A stretch of 64,000 nucleotides of DNA from Acidimicrobiales bacterium (lineage in GTDB: Bacteria; Actinomycetota; Acidimicrobiia; Acidimicrobiales; SZUA-35), in the NCBI GenBank assembly GCA_028285495.1, contig JANQPB010000012.1:62001-126000 (forward strand), written 5' to 3'. Position numbers and translations under genes: made by a program. The notes below the pieces were generated by a model that saw only the letters and a program-made list of their open reading frames with translations, searched no databases and was not told the DNA's origin. Of this stretch, positions 15,354 to 24,146 are shown piece by piece (position 1 is the stretch's first letter; each line of letters starts with the position of its first letter).

Positions 15354-15884
15354 ATGAACGCGCTCGCGTCGCCGGACTCCGGCCAGGCCGCGGCGGCTCT
15401 CCTCGAGCTGTACGACGACGCCCTGCCCCAGGTCCACGGCTACCTGCTGCGGCGGTGCCGGGGTCGGCTGCTGGCCGAGGACCTGACCGGTGAGGTGTTC
15501 CTGGCCGCCGTCCGGTCGATCCGGGCCGGCAAGGTCGAGCGGGTCACGGTGGCCTGGTTGATCGGGATCGCCCGCCACAAGCTCGTCGACCACTGGCGGG
15601 CCGAGGAGCGCGAGCAGCGGCGGCTCAAGGCCGTCGCCGGCGAGCTCGGCCAGGCCGACGATGGGTGGGACGAGGTCCTCGACCGCCACCTGGCCGAGGA
15701 GGTCCTCGCCGCCCTGGCCCCCCAGTATCGGGCGGCGCTGACCCTCCGCTACCTCGATGCGCTGCCGGTGGCGCACGTGGCCGAGCACCTCGACCGCACG
15801 CTGGGCGCAACCGAGGCCCTGCTCACCCGGGCCAAGTCGGCGTTCCGGGAGGCCTACGACCGGCACGGAGGCCACGATGTCTGA
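15354..15884 (+). CDS. ECF RNA polymerase sigma factor
   Basis: A 176-residue sigma-70 family factor with sigma-2 (LLAEDLTGEVFLAAVRSI, about 43-60) and sigma-4 (LAPQYRAALTLRYLDAL, with HVAEHLDRTLGATEALLTRA) regions and no sigma-3. It overlaps the next gene by 8 bp, so the pair is coupled. No membrane anti-sigma factor is adjacent. I see no clear ribosome site before ATG 15354, so translation may be leaderless. Confidence 0.92.
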   Translation: MNALASPDSGQAAAALLELYDDALPQVHGYLLRRCRGRLLAEDLTGEVFLAAVRSIRAGKVERVTVAWLIGIARHKLVDHWRAEEREQRRLKAVAGELGQADDGWDEVLDRHLAEEVLAALAPQYRAALTLRYLDALPVAHVAEHLDRTLGATEALLTRAKSAFREAYDRHGGHDV

Positions 15885-16773
15885 CAGCACCCGTCCCGGC
15901 ACCGGGCCGGACCCCCGAGATCCGCTGTCGGCCCTGGCCGGCCCCGATGACCCGGCCACGCCCCGGGCCGCCTTCGCCGAGCAACTCCGTCGACGACTGG
16001 AAACCGAACTGGAGGACCTGATGACCGACGAGACCCCTCGTACCATCGCCGGGCAGGCGCTCGACGCCGAGCTGGTGAATCCCGGCTCGCTGTTCTACTT
16101 CACCGTGCCCGGCCCCGACGTCGAGCGCTCGGGCCGGTTCTTCCGGGAGCTCTTCGGCTGGGACCTGCAGCAGGGCGACTCCGGCTACCACGTGGCCAAC
16201 GTCTACCCGCCGATGGGGCTGGCCTCGAACCATTCGACCGACATCGAGGTCTGGATCGAGGTGGCCGACATCGAGGCCGCGGTGGCGACGGTGCGCGAGC
16301 TCGGCGGCACGGCGGAGGAACCGGTCCGCTACGACTCGGGCTGGTCGGCGGCCTGCGTCGACCCTCAGGGCGTCCGCTTCAACATGACCGTGCCCCGACG
16401 TGACTACCGCCAGCCGGCCCGGGCGTCGACCGAGCCGGGGGAGCTATTCTACTGGACGCTGCCGGCGCCCGACGCCGACGCCTCCCGGGCGTTCTTCGGG
16501 CGCCTGTTCGGCTGGGAGTTCGGCGACCCGGGGTCCCAGGGCGGGATGCACGTGTCGAACCGGCTGCCCGACGGCGGCCTGGGCGGCGGGCGGGAGGGCG
16601 CCAACCCCGAGTTGTTCTTCCGGGTCACCGACCTCGACGTGGCGATGGCCCGGGTCAGCGAGCTCGGCGGCACCGCCGAGTTCGTCGGCGAGGGCGACGA
16701 GGGCCGTCACGCGATGTGCGCCGACGATCAGGGCGTGCCCTTCGGGCTGTCGGAGCCGGCCGCCGGGTACTGA
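15877..16773 (+). CDS. Two-domain VOC (glyoxalase-like) protein with helical N-terminus
   Basis: A 298-residue protein. Residues 1-50 form a charged, helix-prone segment (FAEQLRRRLETELEDL). Two vicinal-oxygen-chelate repeats follow at about 68-172 and 188-297, each beginning G-x-LFY-x-(T/L)-P and containing RFFRELFGW or AFFGRLFGW. Whether metal is bound is unclear. The gene overlaps the ECF sigma gene. This sigma-VOC pairing, plus the N-terminal helix, suggests it may sense a ligand and act on the sigma factor; that is inference. A stand-alone enzymatic role is equally possible. Confidence 0.82.
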   Translation: MSDSTRPGTGPDPRDPLSALAGPDDPATPRAAFAEQLRRRLETELEDLMTDETPRTIAGQALDAELVNPGSLFYFTVPGPDVERSGRFFRELFGWDLQQGDSGYHVANVYPPMGLASNHSTDIEVWIEVADIEAAVATVRELGGTAEEPVRYDSGWSAACVDPQGVRFNMTVPRRDYRQPARASTEPGELFYWTLPAPDADASRAFFGRLFGWEFGDPGSQGGMHVSNRLPDGGLGGGREGANPELFFRVTDLDVAMARVSELGGTAEFVGEGDEGRHAMCADDQGVPFGLSEPAAGY

Positions 16774-16828
16774 GCCGGGGTGTCCCGGCCGCTGGCGGCC
16801 GCCCGGGCCGGTGGGGTAGACCGGGGCG

Positions 16829-17860
16829 ATGACGCCCCCGTTCCGCTTCGGCGTGATGTACGACTGTCGCCGGACCCCGGACGGCCCCCTGTCGACCACC
16901 GACGTCTACGCCGCCACCGTCGAGCAGGCGGCGCTGGCCGACCGACTCGGGTTCGACCACGTCTGGTTCACCGAGCACCACTTCTGCGACGACGGCTACC
17001 TCCCCGCCTTCCAACCGTTGGCCGGGGCCATCGCCGCTCGGACCGAGCGGATACGCATCTCGACCGACATCGCCCTTCTCCCGCTCTACCACCCGATCCG
17101 GCTGGCCGAGGAGCTGGCGGTGCTCGACCAGCTCAGCGACGGTCGGATGGAGCTCGGTATCGGGATGGGCTACGTGCCCGAGGAGTTCGCCGCCTTCGGG
17201 GTGCCGCTGCGCAACCGGGTCTCGATGACCGAGGAGGGCATCCAGATCCTGCGCCTGGCCTGGGGTGACGGGCCGTTCGACTTCGCCGGCAGGCGTTACC
17301 GCCTCGAGGGGATCGACGTGCACCCGAAGCCGGTCCAACCGGGCGGGCCGCCGCTGTGGATCGCGGCGATGAGCACCGCCGGGGCCGAACGGGCCGCCCG
17401 CTTCGGCACCAACCTGTTGCCCCAGGGCAAGCCGGCGGAGGTGGTCGAGCCGTACCGGGCCGCGGTGGCCGCGGCCGGCGACGACCCGGCCGAGCGCCGC
17501 TACGGCATCATCCGCTCGTTCTACGTCAGCGACGACCGCGACCGGGATTGGCCGATGATCCGCACTGCGGAGCGGTTCCGGATGTCGATCTACAACCGGT
17601 TCATGGCCTCGACCCCGGACGACTACGGCTGGACCGAGCCGGGCGGCATCCCTCAGCACGCCTTCATGGGCACGCCCGATGCGTGCGTCGAGGAGCTGGT
17701 GTCGTTCGCCACGACCTTCGGCATCACCGACATCGCCTCCTCCGGCCTCCCGCCGGGTGTCGACCCCGACTGGATGGGCGCGAACATCGAGCGCCTGGCC
17801 AGCGAGGTGCTGCCCGAGGTCCGCCGTCGCCTGGCCGACGCCGGTGGGGAAGGGCGCTGA
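16829..17860 (+). CDS. LLM-class flavin-dependent oxidoreductase
   Basis: A 343-residue TIM-barrel protein of the luciferase-like monooxygenase superfamily. Landmarks: FDHVWFTEHHF near the N-terminus, the ISTDIALLPLYHPIRLAEELAVLDQLSDGR stretch in several parts, and GIGMGYVPEEF. Such enzymes use FMN or, in actinobacteria, F420. I cannot tell which cofactor or substrate applies here. The DinB-like gene follows after 1 bp, so the two are probably co-transcribed. Confidence 0.88.
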   Translation: MTPPFRFGVMYDCRRTPDGPLSTTDVYAATVEQAALADRLGFDHVWFTEHHFCDDGYLPAFQPLAGAIAARTERIRISTDIALLPLYHPIRLAEELAVLDQLSDGRMELGIGMGYVPEEFAAFGVPLRNRVSMTEEGIQILRLAWGDGPFDFAGRRYRLEGIDVHPKPVQPGGPPLWIAAMSTAGAERAARFGTNLLPQGKPAEVVEPYRAAVAAAGDDPAERRYGIIRSFYVSDDRDRDWPMIRTAERFRMSIYNRFMASTPDDYGWTEPGGIPQHAFMGTPDACVEELVSFATTFGITDIASSGLPPGVDPDWMGANIERLASEVLPEVRRRLADAGGEGR

Positions 17861-17861
17861 C

Positions 17862-18587
17862 GTGGCCGTCGTCGATCCCGACGTCGTCGAGATGCCCGGC
17901 GACCCGACCAGCGGCGCCATGCCGCCGTACCGGCGACTGGTCGACTGGGTCACGGCCGAGACAGACGGGCTGACCGATGCCGAGCTCGATCTCGACGACC
18001 ACCACCCCGACCGGGAGTGGATGTGGTGGTCGATCCGGCGCCAGGTCTCGCACATCGCCTGGGACGCCCTCGTGTTCACCCACCGCCGCTGCGCCCACCT
18101 CCTGTGGCCGAACGGCGACGAGCCCGAGCCGATCGTCTGGAAGGACCACCACCTCGGCCCGGAGATGAAGTACGACCGGGTGCTCGACGAGGACCGCTAC
18201 TGGGCGGTGCCCGACCTCATCGACAAGATGGAGGTCGGGATCGGCTGGTTGGAGCGGGTGGTGGCGGAGCGGTCGATCTCCGAGCTCCGGGCCGACACCA
18301 CCAGCATCCGGGGCACCTATTTTTGGGAGTACGTGATCACCACGCTGGCCCGGGGCGCCGGCCCCGATCCCGATCGCCCGGGGTACCTCCGCTACACCCT
18401 GGAGGGTTCGCTGTGGATGGTGTTCTACGAGCAACTGGCCCACATCCGCACGATTCAACGGCTCAAGGAGCACCAGGGCCTGACGTGCGCCGTCGAGCTG
18501 CCTCGGGTCGGCTACCTCCGCCTCCCCGAATACTGGGGCGACACCGACGCCAACGGCCCCTCGATGCAGCGCCTCCCGACCGGTTGA
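17862..18587 (+). CDS. DinB-superfamily protein
   Basis: A 241-residue, mostly helical protein with the DinB/YfiT four-helix-bundle pattern. A likely metal His pair is in QVSHIAWD and EQLAHIRTIQ. Such proteins are metal-dependent thiol transferases or hydrolases, or are of unknown role. GTG 17862 lies directly after the LLM stop. The exact reaction cannot be assigned. Confidence 0.7.
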   Translation: MAVVDPDVVEMPGDPTSGAMPPYRRLVDWVTAETDGLTDAELDLDDHHPDREWMWWSIRRQVSHIAWDALVFTHRRCAHLLWPNGDEPEPIVWKDHHLGPEMKYDRVLDEDRYWAVPDLIDKMEVGIGWLERVVAERSISELRADTTSIRGTYFWEYVITTLARGAGPDPDRPGYLRYTLEGSLWMVFYEQLAHIRTIQRLKEHQGLTCAVELPRVGYLRLPEYWGDTDANGPSMQRLPTG

Positions 18588-19004
18588 GCGCCGCCGGATC
18601 CGTGTCGGCCGGGCTCCCTCAGGTGAGTGACCCGCCGGCTGCCGGCACGGCGGCCGGCGGGAGCAGCGCGGTGACCACCAGCACGGTCGTCGAGCCGTCG
18701 GTCACCGTGCCGGCCACGCCGGTCAACCGCTCGACGTGTCGGTGCACGGCCCCGTCGGAGTCGGCGACCGCCGGCGGCAGCCCGGCGGTCGCCGCCACCT
18801 CGACAGGTCGGCGCCATCGATGCGGGGGGCCGTCGACCGGGGGTGGATCGTCGGGGCCGGGCTCGGGGTCGATCCGGCTGTCCTGATCGCCTCGCCGCAC
18901 CGGTCGCCTCTTCGGTTGGCCGCCGCGTAGCCCGACCCCGCCGGCTGGGCCGTCCGTCCGCCGTCTCCTACGATCGGAACGACAGCCGATCGAGGGGGTG
19001 GCCA
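18588..19004. other. 417-bp interval without a confident gene
   Basis: The minus strand is open from about 19005 to 18619, but its only full-length start is TTG and the first half is Arg/Pro-rich. The last 65 residues (including GTVTDGSTTVLVVTALL) look more protein-like, so a short gene starting at an internal GTG is possible. The plus strand here is low-complexity. The stretch just before 19005 carries a strong GAGGGGGTGG ribosome site for the next gene. Confidence 0.4.
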
Positions 19005-20312
19005 ATGGCCTGGGAATTCGAGACCGACGAGGAGTTCCAGACCGAGCTCGACTGGATCGACGCCTTCGTCACCGACGAGATCGAGCCGCTCGACTTCATC
19101 GTCGCCAACCCCTACGACCTGTCCGACCCGATCCGCAACGAGATCCTGCCTCCGCTCCAGGAGAAGGTGCAGGCCCGGGGGCTGTGGGGCTGCCATCTCG
19201 GCCCGGAGCTCGGCGGGCCGGGCTACGGCCAGGTCAAGCTGGCGCTGATGAACGAGATCCTCGGTCGGGCCCGATCGGCCCCGACCGTGTTCGGCTGTCA
19301 GGCCCCCGATTCGGGCAACTCCGAGATCCTCGCCCACTACGGCACCCCGGAGCAGAAGGAGCGGTTCCTCGAGCCGCTGCTCCGCAACGAGATCGTGTCG
19401 TGCTACTCGATGACCGAGCCACAGGGCGGGGCCGACCCCAAGGTCTTCACCACCACCGCCGTGCAGGACGGCGACGAGTGGGTCATCAACGGCGAGAAGT
19501 GGTTCTCGTCCAACGCCCGCTACGCCTCGTTCCTGATCGTCATGGTGGTCACCGAGCCCGACAACCCGCCGTACCAGCAGCAGTCGATGTTCCTCGTCCC
19601 GGCCGACACCCCCGGCGTCGAGATCGTCCGCAACGTCGGCCTCGGTCACCAGAACCCGTCCGATCCCGACGCCGGGAGCCACGCCTACATCCGCTACAAC
19701 GACGTCCGGGTCCCGGCCGAGAACCTGCTTGGCGAGCGGGGCGGCGGCTTCGTGGTGTCCCAGACCCGCCTCGGCGGCGGCCGCATCCATCACGCCATGC
19801 GGACCTCGGGTCGGATCCGCCGCATCTTCGACATGATGTGCGAGCGGGCGATCAGCCGGACGACCCAGGGCGAGCTGCTGTCCCGCAAGCAGATGGTCCA
19901 GGAGATGATCGCCGACTCCTGGATCGAGATGGAGATGTTCCGCCTGCTCGTGTTGCGCACCGCCTGGCGGATCGACAAGTACCAGGACTACAAGCGCGTC
20001 CGGGCCGACATCTCGGCGGTGAAGGCAGCGATGCCGGGCGTCTACCGCAACGTCGCCTCCCGGGCGCTGCAGATCCACGGATCGCTCGGCGCCTCGTGGG
20101 AGATGCCGTTCGCCAAGGAGGTCATCGAGTCGTTCCACATGGGCTTGGCCGACGGCCCGACCGAGGTCCACAAGGTCCAGGTGGCCCGCCGGGTCCTCGA
20201 CGACTACGTCCCCTGCGACGACCTCTTCCCGACGACGCACCTCCCCAGGCGCCAGGCCGAGGCCGAGGCCCGCTACGCCGAGGTGCTCGAGCGTCACCTT
20301 GGCACCCAGTAG
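19005..20312 (+). CDS. Acyl-CoA dehydrogenase family protein
   Basis: A 435-residue acyl-CoA dehydrogenase. Landmarks: GLWGCHLGPELGGPGYGQ, CYSMTEPQGGADPKVF, ALQIHGSLGASWEMPF and a DGPTEVHKVQVARRVL C-terminus. It resembles the longer type that acts on bulky or branched acyl-CoAs; this is a guess from length. ATG 19005 is supported by the strong upstream ribosome site. The next gene starts at the base after its stop. Confidence 0.9.
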   Translation: MAWEFETDEEFQTELDWIDAFVTDEIEPLDFIVANPYDLSDPIRNEILPPLQEKVQARGLWGCHLGPELGGPGYGQVKLALMNEILGRARSAPTVFGCQAPDSGNSEILAHYGTPEQKERFLEPLLRNEIVSCYSMTEPQGGADPKVFTTTAVQDGDEWVINGEKWFSSNARYASFLIVMVVTEPDNPPYQQQSMFLVPADTPGVEIVRNVGLGHQNPSDPDAGSHAYIRYNDVRVPAENLLGERGGGFVVSQTRLGGGRIHHAMRTSGRIRRIFDMMCERAISRTTQGELLSRKQMVQEMIADSWIEMEMFRLLVLRTAWRIDKYQDYKRVRADISAVKAAMPGVYRNVASRALQIHGSLGASWEMPFAKEVIESFHMGLADGPTEVHKVQVARRVLDDYVPCDDLFPTTHLPRRQAEAEARYAEVLERHLGTQ

Positions 20313-21278
20313 GTGGCCCGCTGGGTGACCCAGACCGCAGCCCCCCGGGGGCTCAGCTCCCAGCTCGTGCTGGGGGTGATCGTGCTGGTGGCGATGCTCA
20401 TCGGGCTCAACTTCACCGTGCTCAAGTTCGCCCTCGACCACACCACGCCGCTGCTGCTGGCCGGGATGCGGACCGTGATCGGCTCGTCGGTCCTCATCGC
20501 CCTGGCCCTGGCCAGGGGCGAGCGGTTCCCGACGCGGGCCGCCGATCTGGCCAACATCTTCGCCGTCGGCTTCAGCATCACCACGGTGTCGAGCGGGCTG
20601 CTGGTGTTCGGGGTCGACAAGGTCCCGGCCGGGGTGGCCTCGCTGCTGGCCAGCACGATGCCGCTGTTCACCGCCGCCCTCACCTTCCTGCTGCTCGGCA
20701 CGGCGATCAGCCGGCTCGGCGCCATCGGTCTCACCGTCGGCTTCGCCGGCACCGTCGTGCTGGCCGCCCCGTCGATGTCGGGCTCGGCCGCCACGGTCGG
20801 GATCCTGGCCCTCACCGCCTCCGCCCTGGCCTGGGCATTCGGCAACGTCTACATGAAGTGGAAGGACTTCAGCCGGGTCAGCCCGGTCATGCTGGTCGGG
20901 GTCCAGCTGGCCATGTCGGCCATGGTCCTCGTTCCCTTCGCCCTCGTGGTCGAGGGGACGGGGGAGACCGACTGGTCGACCGGGCTGCTGTGGCCCCTGC
21001 TCTACGCAGCCGTGCCGGCCAACGCCGTCACCTTCGCTCTGCTGGCCACCGTGGCCACCCGGGCCACCCCGACCCAGGCCGCGGCCAGCGCCTACCTGAT
21101 CCCGGTGTTCGGCGTGACCTTCGGGGCCCTGTTCCGCGACGAGCGACCGGGCCTGTTGCAGGTGCTCGGCGGCGCGCTGGTGGTCGTCGGCGTGTACCTC
21201 GTCGTGACGTCGGCGGCCCGCCTCGCCCAGCGGTCGGCGGCTCCGGCGATCGCCGATGCCCCGGCCTCCCAACGCTGA
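20313..21278 (+). CDS. EamA/DMT-family transporter
   Basis: A 321-residue protein with ten predicted membrane helices in two EamA repeats (second repeat from about residue 165). Members export metabolites or drugs. The substrate cannot be predicted. GTG 20313 immediately follows the acyl-CoA dehydrogenase stop, implying co-transcription. A short Ala/Ser/Pro tail ends the protein. Confidence 0.88.
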   Translation: MARWVTQTAAPRGLSSQLVLGVIVLVAMLIGLNFTVLKFALDHTTPLLLAGMRTVIGSSVLIALALARGERFPTRAADLANIFAVGFSITTVSSGLLVFGVDKVPAGVASLLASTMPLFTAALTFLLLGTAISRLGAIGLTVGFAGTVVLAAPSMSGSAATVGILALTASALAWAFGNVYMKWKDFSRVSPVMLVGVQLAMSAMVLVPFALVVEGTGETDWSTGLLWPLLYAAVPANAVTFALLATVATRATPTQAAASAYLIPVFGVTFGALFRDERPGLLQVLGGALVVVGVYLVVTSAARLAQRSAAPAIADAPASQR

Positions 21279-21301
21279 GCGGCCGAGCTACCGTCGGGTC
21301 C

Positions 21302-21694
21302 ATGACGACACCGCCCGACGTGGTGCGCGGGTTCTTCGAGCGCATGCAGGCCCGAGACTGGGACGGCGCCGCCGAGCTGCTGTCGCCGACGATCCACATC
21401 GAGTTCACCGAGACCCGGGAGCGGTTCGACGGCCCGAACTTCCTGGCCATGAACCGGGCCTACCCCGAGGGGTGGACGATCGAGGTGGTCGAGACGGTCT
21501 GGAACGCCGGGGCCGGTTCGGTCGACGACGGCGACCGGGTGGCGGCCCAGGTCCGGGTCGATCAGGGCGACACCGTGTTCTGGTGCGCCGGCTTCTATCG
21601 GGTGCTCGGCGGCGCGATCGTCTCGGGCATCGAGCACTGGGTCACCGAGGGGTCGGCCGAGCCACCCGAGTGGCGGGCGCGCTTCACCAGCTGA
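21302..21694 (+). CDS. SnoaL-like / NTF2-fold protein
   Basis: A 130-residue protein with the SnoaL/nuclear-transport-factor-2 pattern: an N-terminal helix (VVRGFFERMQARDWDGAAELL), then beta strands (IHIEFTET, AAQVRVDQG, FYRVLGGAIVSGIEHWV). Members are small isomerases, cyclases or hydrolases, or bind ligands. Function cannot be assigned from context. Confidence 0.72.
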   Translation: MTTPPDVVRGFFERMQARDWDGAAELLSPTIHIEFTETRERFDGPNFLAMNRAYPEGWTIEVVETVWNAGAGSVDDGDRVAAQVRVDQGDTVFWCAGFYRVLGGAIVSGIEHWVTEGSAEPPEWRARFTS

Positions 21695-21722
21695 GACCCG
21701 GGGTGGCCGCTAGCGTCGAGCC

Positions 21723-22841
21723 GTGGCCGACCGCACGATCCCGTCCTCGCCGGACGAGCCGTTTCCGCTCGATCCGGCATTCCCGCTTGATGCCGTGCGG
21801 GCCATGCCGAAGGCCGAGCTGCACGTCCACCTTGAGGGAACCGTCGACGCCCCGACGCTGCTCACCCTCGCCGAGCGTCACGGGGTGGCCCCGCCGGCCG
21901 ACGACGTGGCCGGCGTCGAGGCGTGGTACCGCTTCGACGGCTTCCCGATGTTCCTCGAGCGCTACTTCACGGTCCTCGGGTTGCTGCGCCAGCCCGAGGA
22001 CTTCGCCATCGTGGCCGAGCGCTACCTCACCCGGGCAGCCGACCAGGGCGCCGTCCACGTCGAGTTCCACGTGTCGGCCACGGGCCACATCGTCGAGCAG
22101 CACAAGGCGTGGACCCCGCTGCTCGATGGCATCGTCGACGGCTGCCGGCGGGCGGAGGCCGCGACCGGCATCGGCTGGGGTCTCATCCCCGACGTCTCGC
22201 CCCACCTGCCGGCCGTGGCCTGCGCCGAGGCGATGGAGGTGGTGTTCGCCGGCGAGCTCGATCACGTGCTCGCCGTCGGCATGGGCGGTCCGGCCGACAC
22301 CTGGACCACCGACGACTTCCGCCCGATCTACGACCGGGCCCGATCGCTCGGGATCCCGGCGGTGGCCCACGCCGGCGAGCACGGCCCGGCCTGGGAGGTC
22401 CGGTTCGCCGTCGAGGAGTTCGGGGCCGTTCGCATCCAGCACGGGATCGGCGTGATGCAGGACCCCGAGGTGGTCGAGCTCCTCGTCGAGCGCGGCATCG
22501 CCTGCGACGTGTGCCCCGGCTCCAACCTGGCCCTCGACGCAGTGCCTGGCGTCGACGCCCACCCGTTGCCGGCCATGCTCGACGCCGGGCTCACCGTCAC
22601 CCTCGGCTCCGACGACCCGCCGATGTTCCGGACGTCGTTGCTGCGGGAGTACGAGCTGGCGTGGTCGATGGCCGGGCTCGACCTCGACGGCCTGGCCCGT
22701 CTCGCCGCCAACTCGGTGGAGGCCGCCCTGGTCGACCTCGCCCCGATCGATCCGGCCCCGATCGATCCGGCCTCGATCGACCCGGCCCGGCCGGGCGCAG
22801 TAGGTTCGGCTGATGGCAACGATGAGCGACGGCGAGCGTGA
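21723..22841 (+). CDS. Adenosine/adenine deaminase family protein
   Basis: A 372-residue metal-dependent deaminase. Seen: metal His in KAELHVHLEGT, catalytic HAGEHG, IQHGIGVMQD and VTLGSDDPPMF with its catalytic Asp. It should deaminate adenosine, adenine or a related purine; SDDPPMF alone does not decide among them. GTG 21723 is the upstream start; a start nearer MPKAELHVH is possible. The C-terminus carries an unusual run of (A/S)(P/S)IDPA-type repeats, encoded by near-identical 15-bp units, reading into the next gene, which overlaps by 29 bp. Confidence 0.88.
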   Translation: MADRTIPSSPDEPFPLDPAFPLDAVRAMPKAELHVHLEGTVDAPTLLTLAERHGVAPPADDVAGVEAWYRFDGFPMFLERYFTVLGLLRQPEDFAIVAERYLTRAADQGAVHVEFHVSATGHIVEQHKAWTPLLDGIVDGCRRAEAATGIGWGLIPDVSPHLPAVACAEAMEVVFAGELDHVLAVGMGGPADTWTTDDFRPIYDRARSLGIPAVAHAGEHGPAWEVRFAVEEFGAVRIQHGIGVMQDPEVVELLVERGIACDVCPGSNLALDAVPGVDAHPLPAMLDAGLTVTLGSDDPPMFRTSLLREYELAWSMAGLDLDGLARLAANSVEAALVDLAPIDPAPIDPASIDPARPGAVGSADGNDERRRA

Positions 22842-23235
22842 CGACTTCCTCGACGAGCGGCGGGTGGCGGTGCTGGCCATCCAGCGCGACGGCAAGGGTC
22901 CGCTGTGCGCCCCGGTCTGGTACCGGCGCAGCGGCGACGGCGGCTTCGAGGTGGCGATGGCAGACGCCTCGGCCAAGGCGGGCCTGCTCCGGGCCTCGGG
23001 CCGGGCGACGCTCTGCATCCAGGACGAGGGGCGCCCCTACCGCTACGTGACGGCCGAGGGCCCGGTCTCGCTGCGGGTGCTGAGCCACGAGGAGCGCCAC
23101 GAGATCCTGACCGACATCGCCAGCCGTTACCTGGGGGAGCGGGCCGGCGCGGCCTACGCCGACAACTTCCCTGGCCACGAGGAGGCCCTGGTGAGCCTCA
23201 CCGTCGAGCGCTGGCGGACCGAGGTGCTCGGCTGA
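22813..23235 (+). CDS. Pyridoxamine-5'-phosphate-oxidase-fold protein
   Basis: A 140-residue split-beta-barrel protein of the PPOX/F420-binding group: RRVAVLAIQRDGKGPLCAPVWY at the N-terminus and GRATLCIQDE with YVTAEGPVSL in the middle. Members bind FMN or F420 and reduce varied substrates; the cofactor is not decided here. It starts inside the end of the deaminase gene, which suggests coupled translation. Confidence 0.78.
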   Translation: MATMSDGERDDFLDERRVAVLAIQRDGKGPLCAPVWYRRSGDGGFEVAMADASAKAGLLRASGRATLCIQDEGRPYRYVTAEGPVSLRVLSHEERHEILTDIASRYLGERAGAAYADNFPGHEEALVSLTVERWRTEVLG

Positions 23236-23276
23236 GCCCGCCGGCCCCGCCGGCCCGCCGCGCTCGGCCGGCTCGC

Positions 23277-23894
23277 CTACGGCCGGAGTCGCTGGACGCC
23301 CTCGCCGGACAGCTCGTCGAGCACGTCCCGGCCGGTGAGGGCCAGCAGCAGCGCCTCGCCCGGCCCCTCGACCGCCGGCCCGGAACCGGCCGACCAGTCG
23401 AGGTCCGAGGCCGAGAGCGCCAGGCCGTCGACCTTCGGGCCGCCGAGGTTCTTGGCCATCCGGTTCGAGACCATGAAGTCGAGGGCGTCGCGGAGCACGT
23501 CGTCGTCCGGGCGACCGTCGAGGCCGACGCCGCGGCGGATGTCCTGGGTGTGGACGATGACGTCGGTCACCGTCATGACCTCCGGGAACATCGGCAACCA
23601 GGCCTTCTCGTCGGCCCGGTCCCGCAGCAGGGCGAGCAACTCGTCGACCGGGCGCTCGGCCATCCGGTCGGCGATCGTCATCGCCGCCCGGTCGTAGTCG
23701 AAGCGGTGGCGAGCCATCTGCCCGAGGAACTGGCCGAGGCCGAGCTCGACGAAGCTGGCGAGATGGCCGAGGATCTGGCGGGGGTTCCAGTCCCCGCTGA
23801 GCGTCGAGGCGCCGAGCTGTTCCGGGGACAAGCCCTCGACGACGTCGGCCACCTCCCGGCGGACCCTGGCCGCTGTGTCCCATCCACCTGCCAT
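23277..23894 (-). CDS. TIGR03083/maleylpyruvate-isomerase-type DinB-fold protein
   Basis: A 205-residue actinobacterial protein of the mycothiol-dependent DinB-like family. Candidate metal His are in ILGHLASF and VIVHTQDIR, at the spacing typical of the group. Members use mycothiol or act as uncharacterised thiol transferases. It is transcribed alone and converges on the PPOX gene; the gap between them is GC-rich with several short inverted repeats but no T-run. Confidence 0.75.
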   Translation of the reverse strand: MAGGWDTAARVRREVADVVEGLSPEQLGASTLSGDWNPRQILGHLASFVELGLGQFLGQMARHRFDYDRAAMTIADRMAERPVDELLALLRDRADEKAWLPMFPEVMTVTDVIVHTQDIRRGVGLDGRPDDDVLRDALDFMVSNRMAKNLGGPKVDGLALSASDLDWSAGSGPAVEGPGEALLLALTGRDVLDELSGEGVQRLRP

Positions 23895-24146
23895 GCGTTC
23901 CCCCGTTCCCCCGTTCCCTCGTGGCGAACCGTCCCCGGTCGCCGTCGACCGGGACGACGGAGCACGGTCTCCGGTCCCGGTCGGCTTTCACCTGCCTGGT
24001 GACCACGGCCGAGAGGAGAAGCGGCCGGTGGCACCGTCGGCGTGCGACGACCCGACCATAGGGAAGTCGATCTGCGCCGTCAATGTGGTCGGCCGACGGA
24101 ATCGAATCGACCCCGGTTGTGACCCCGGGGTAGCTTCGACTCGAGC

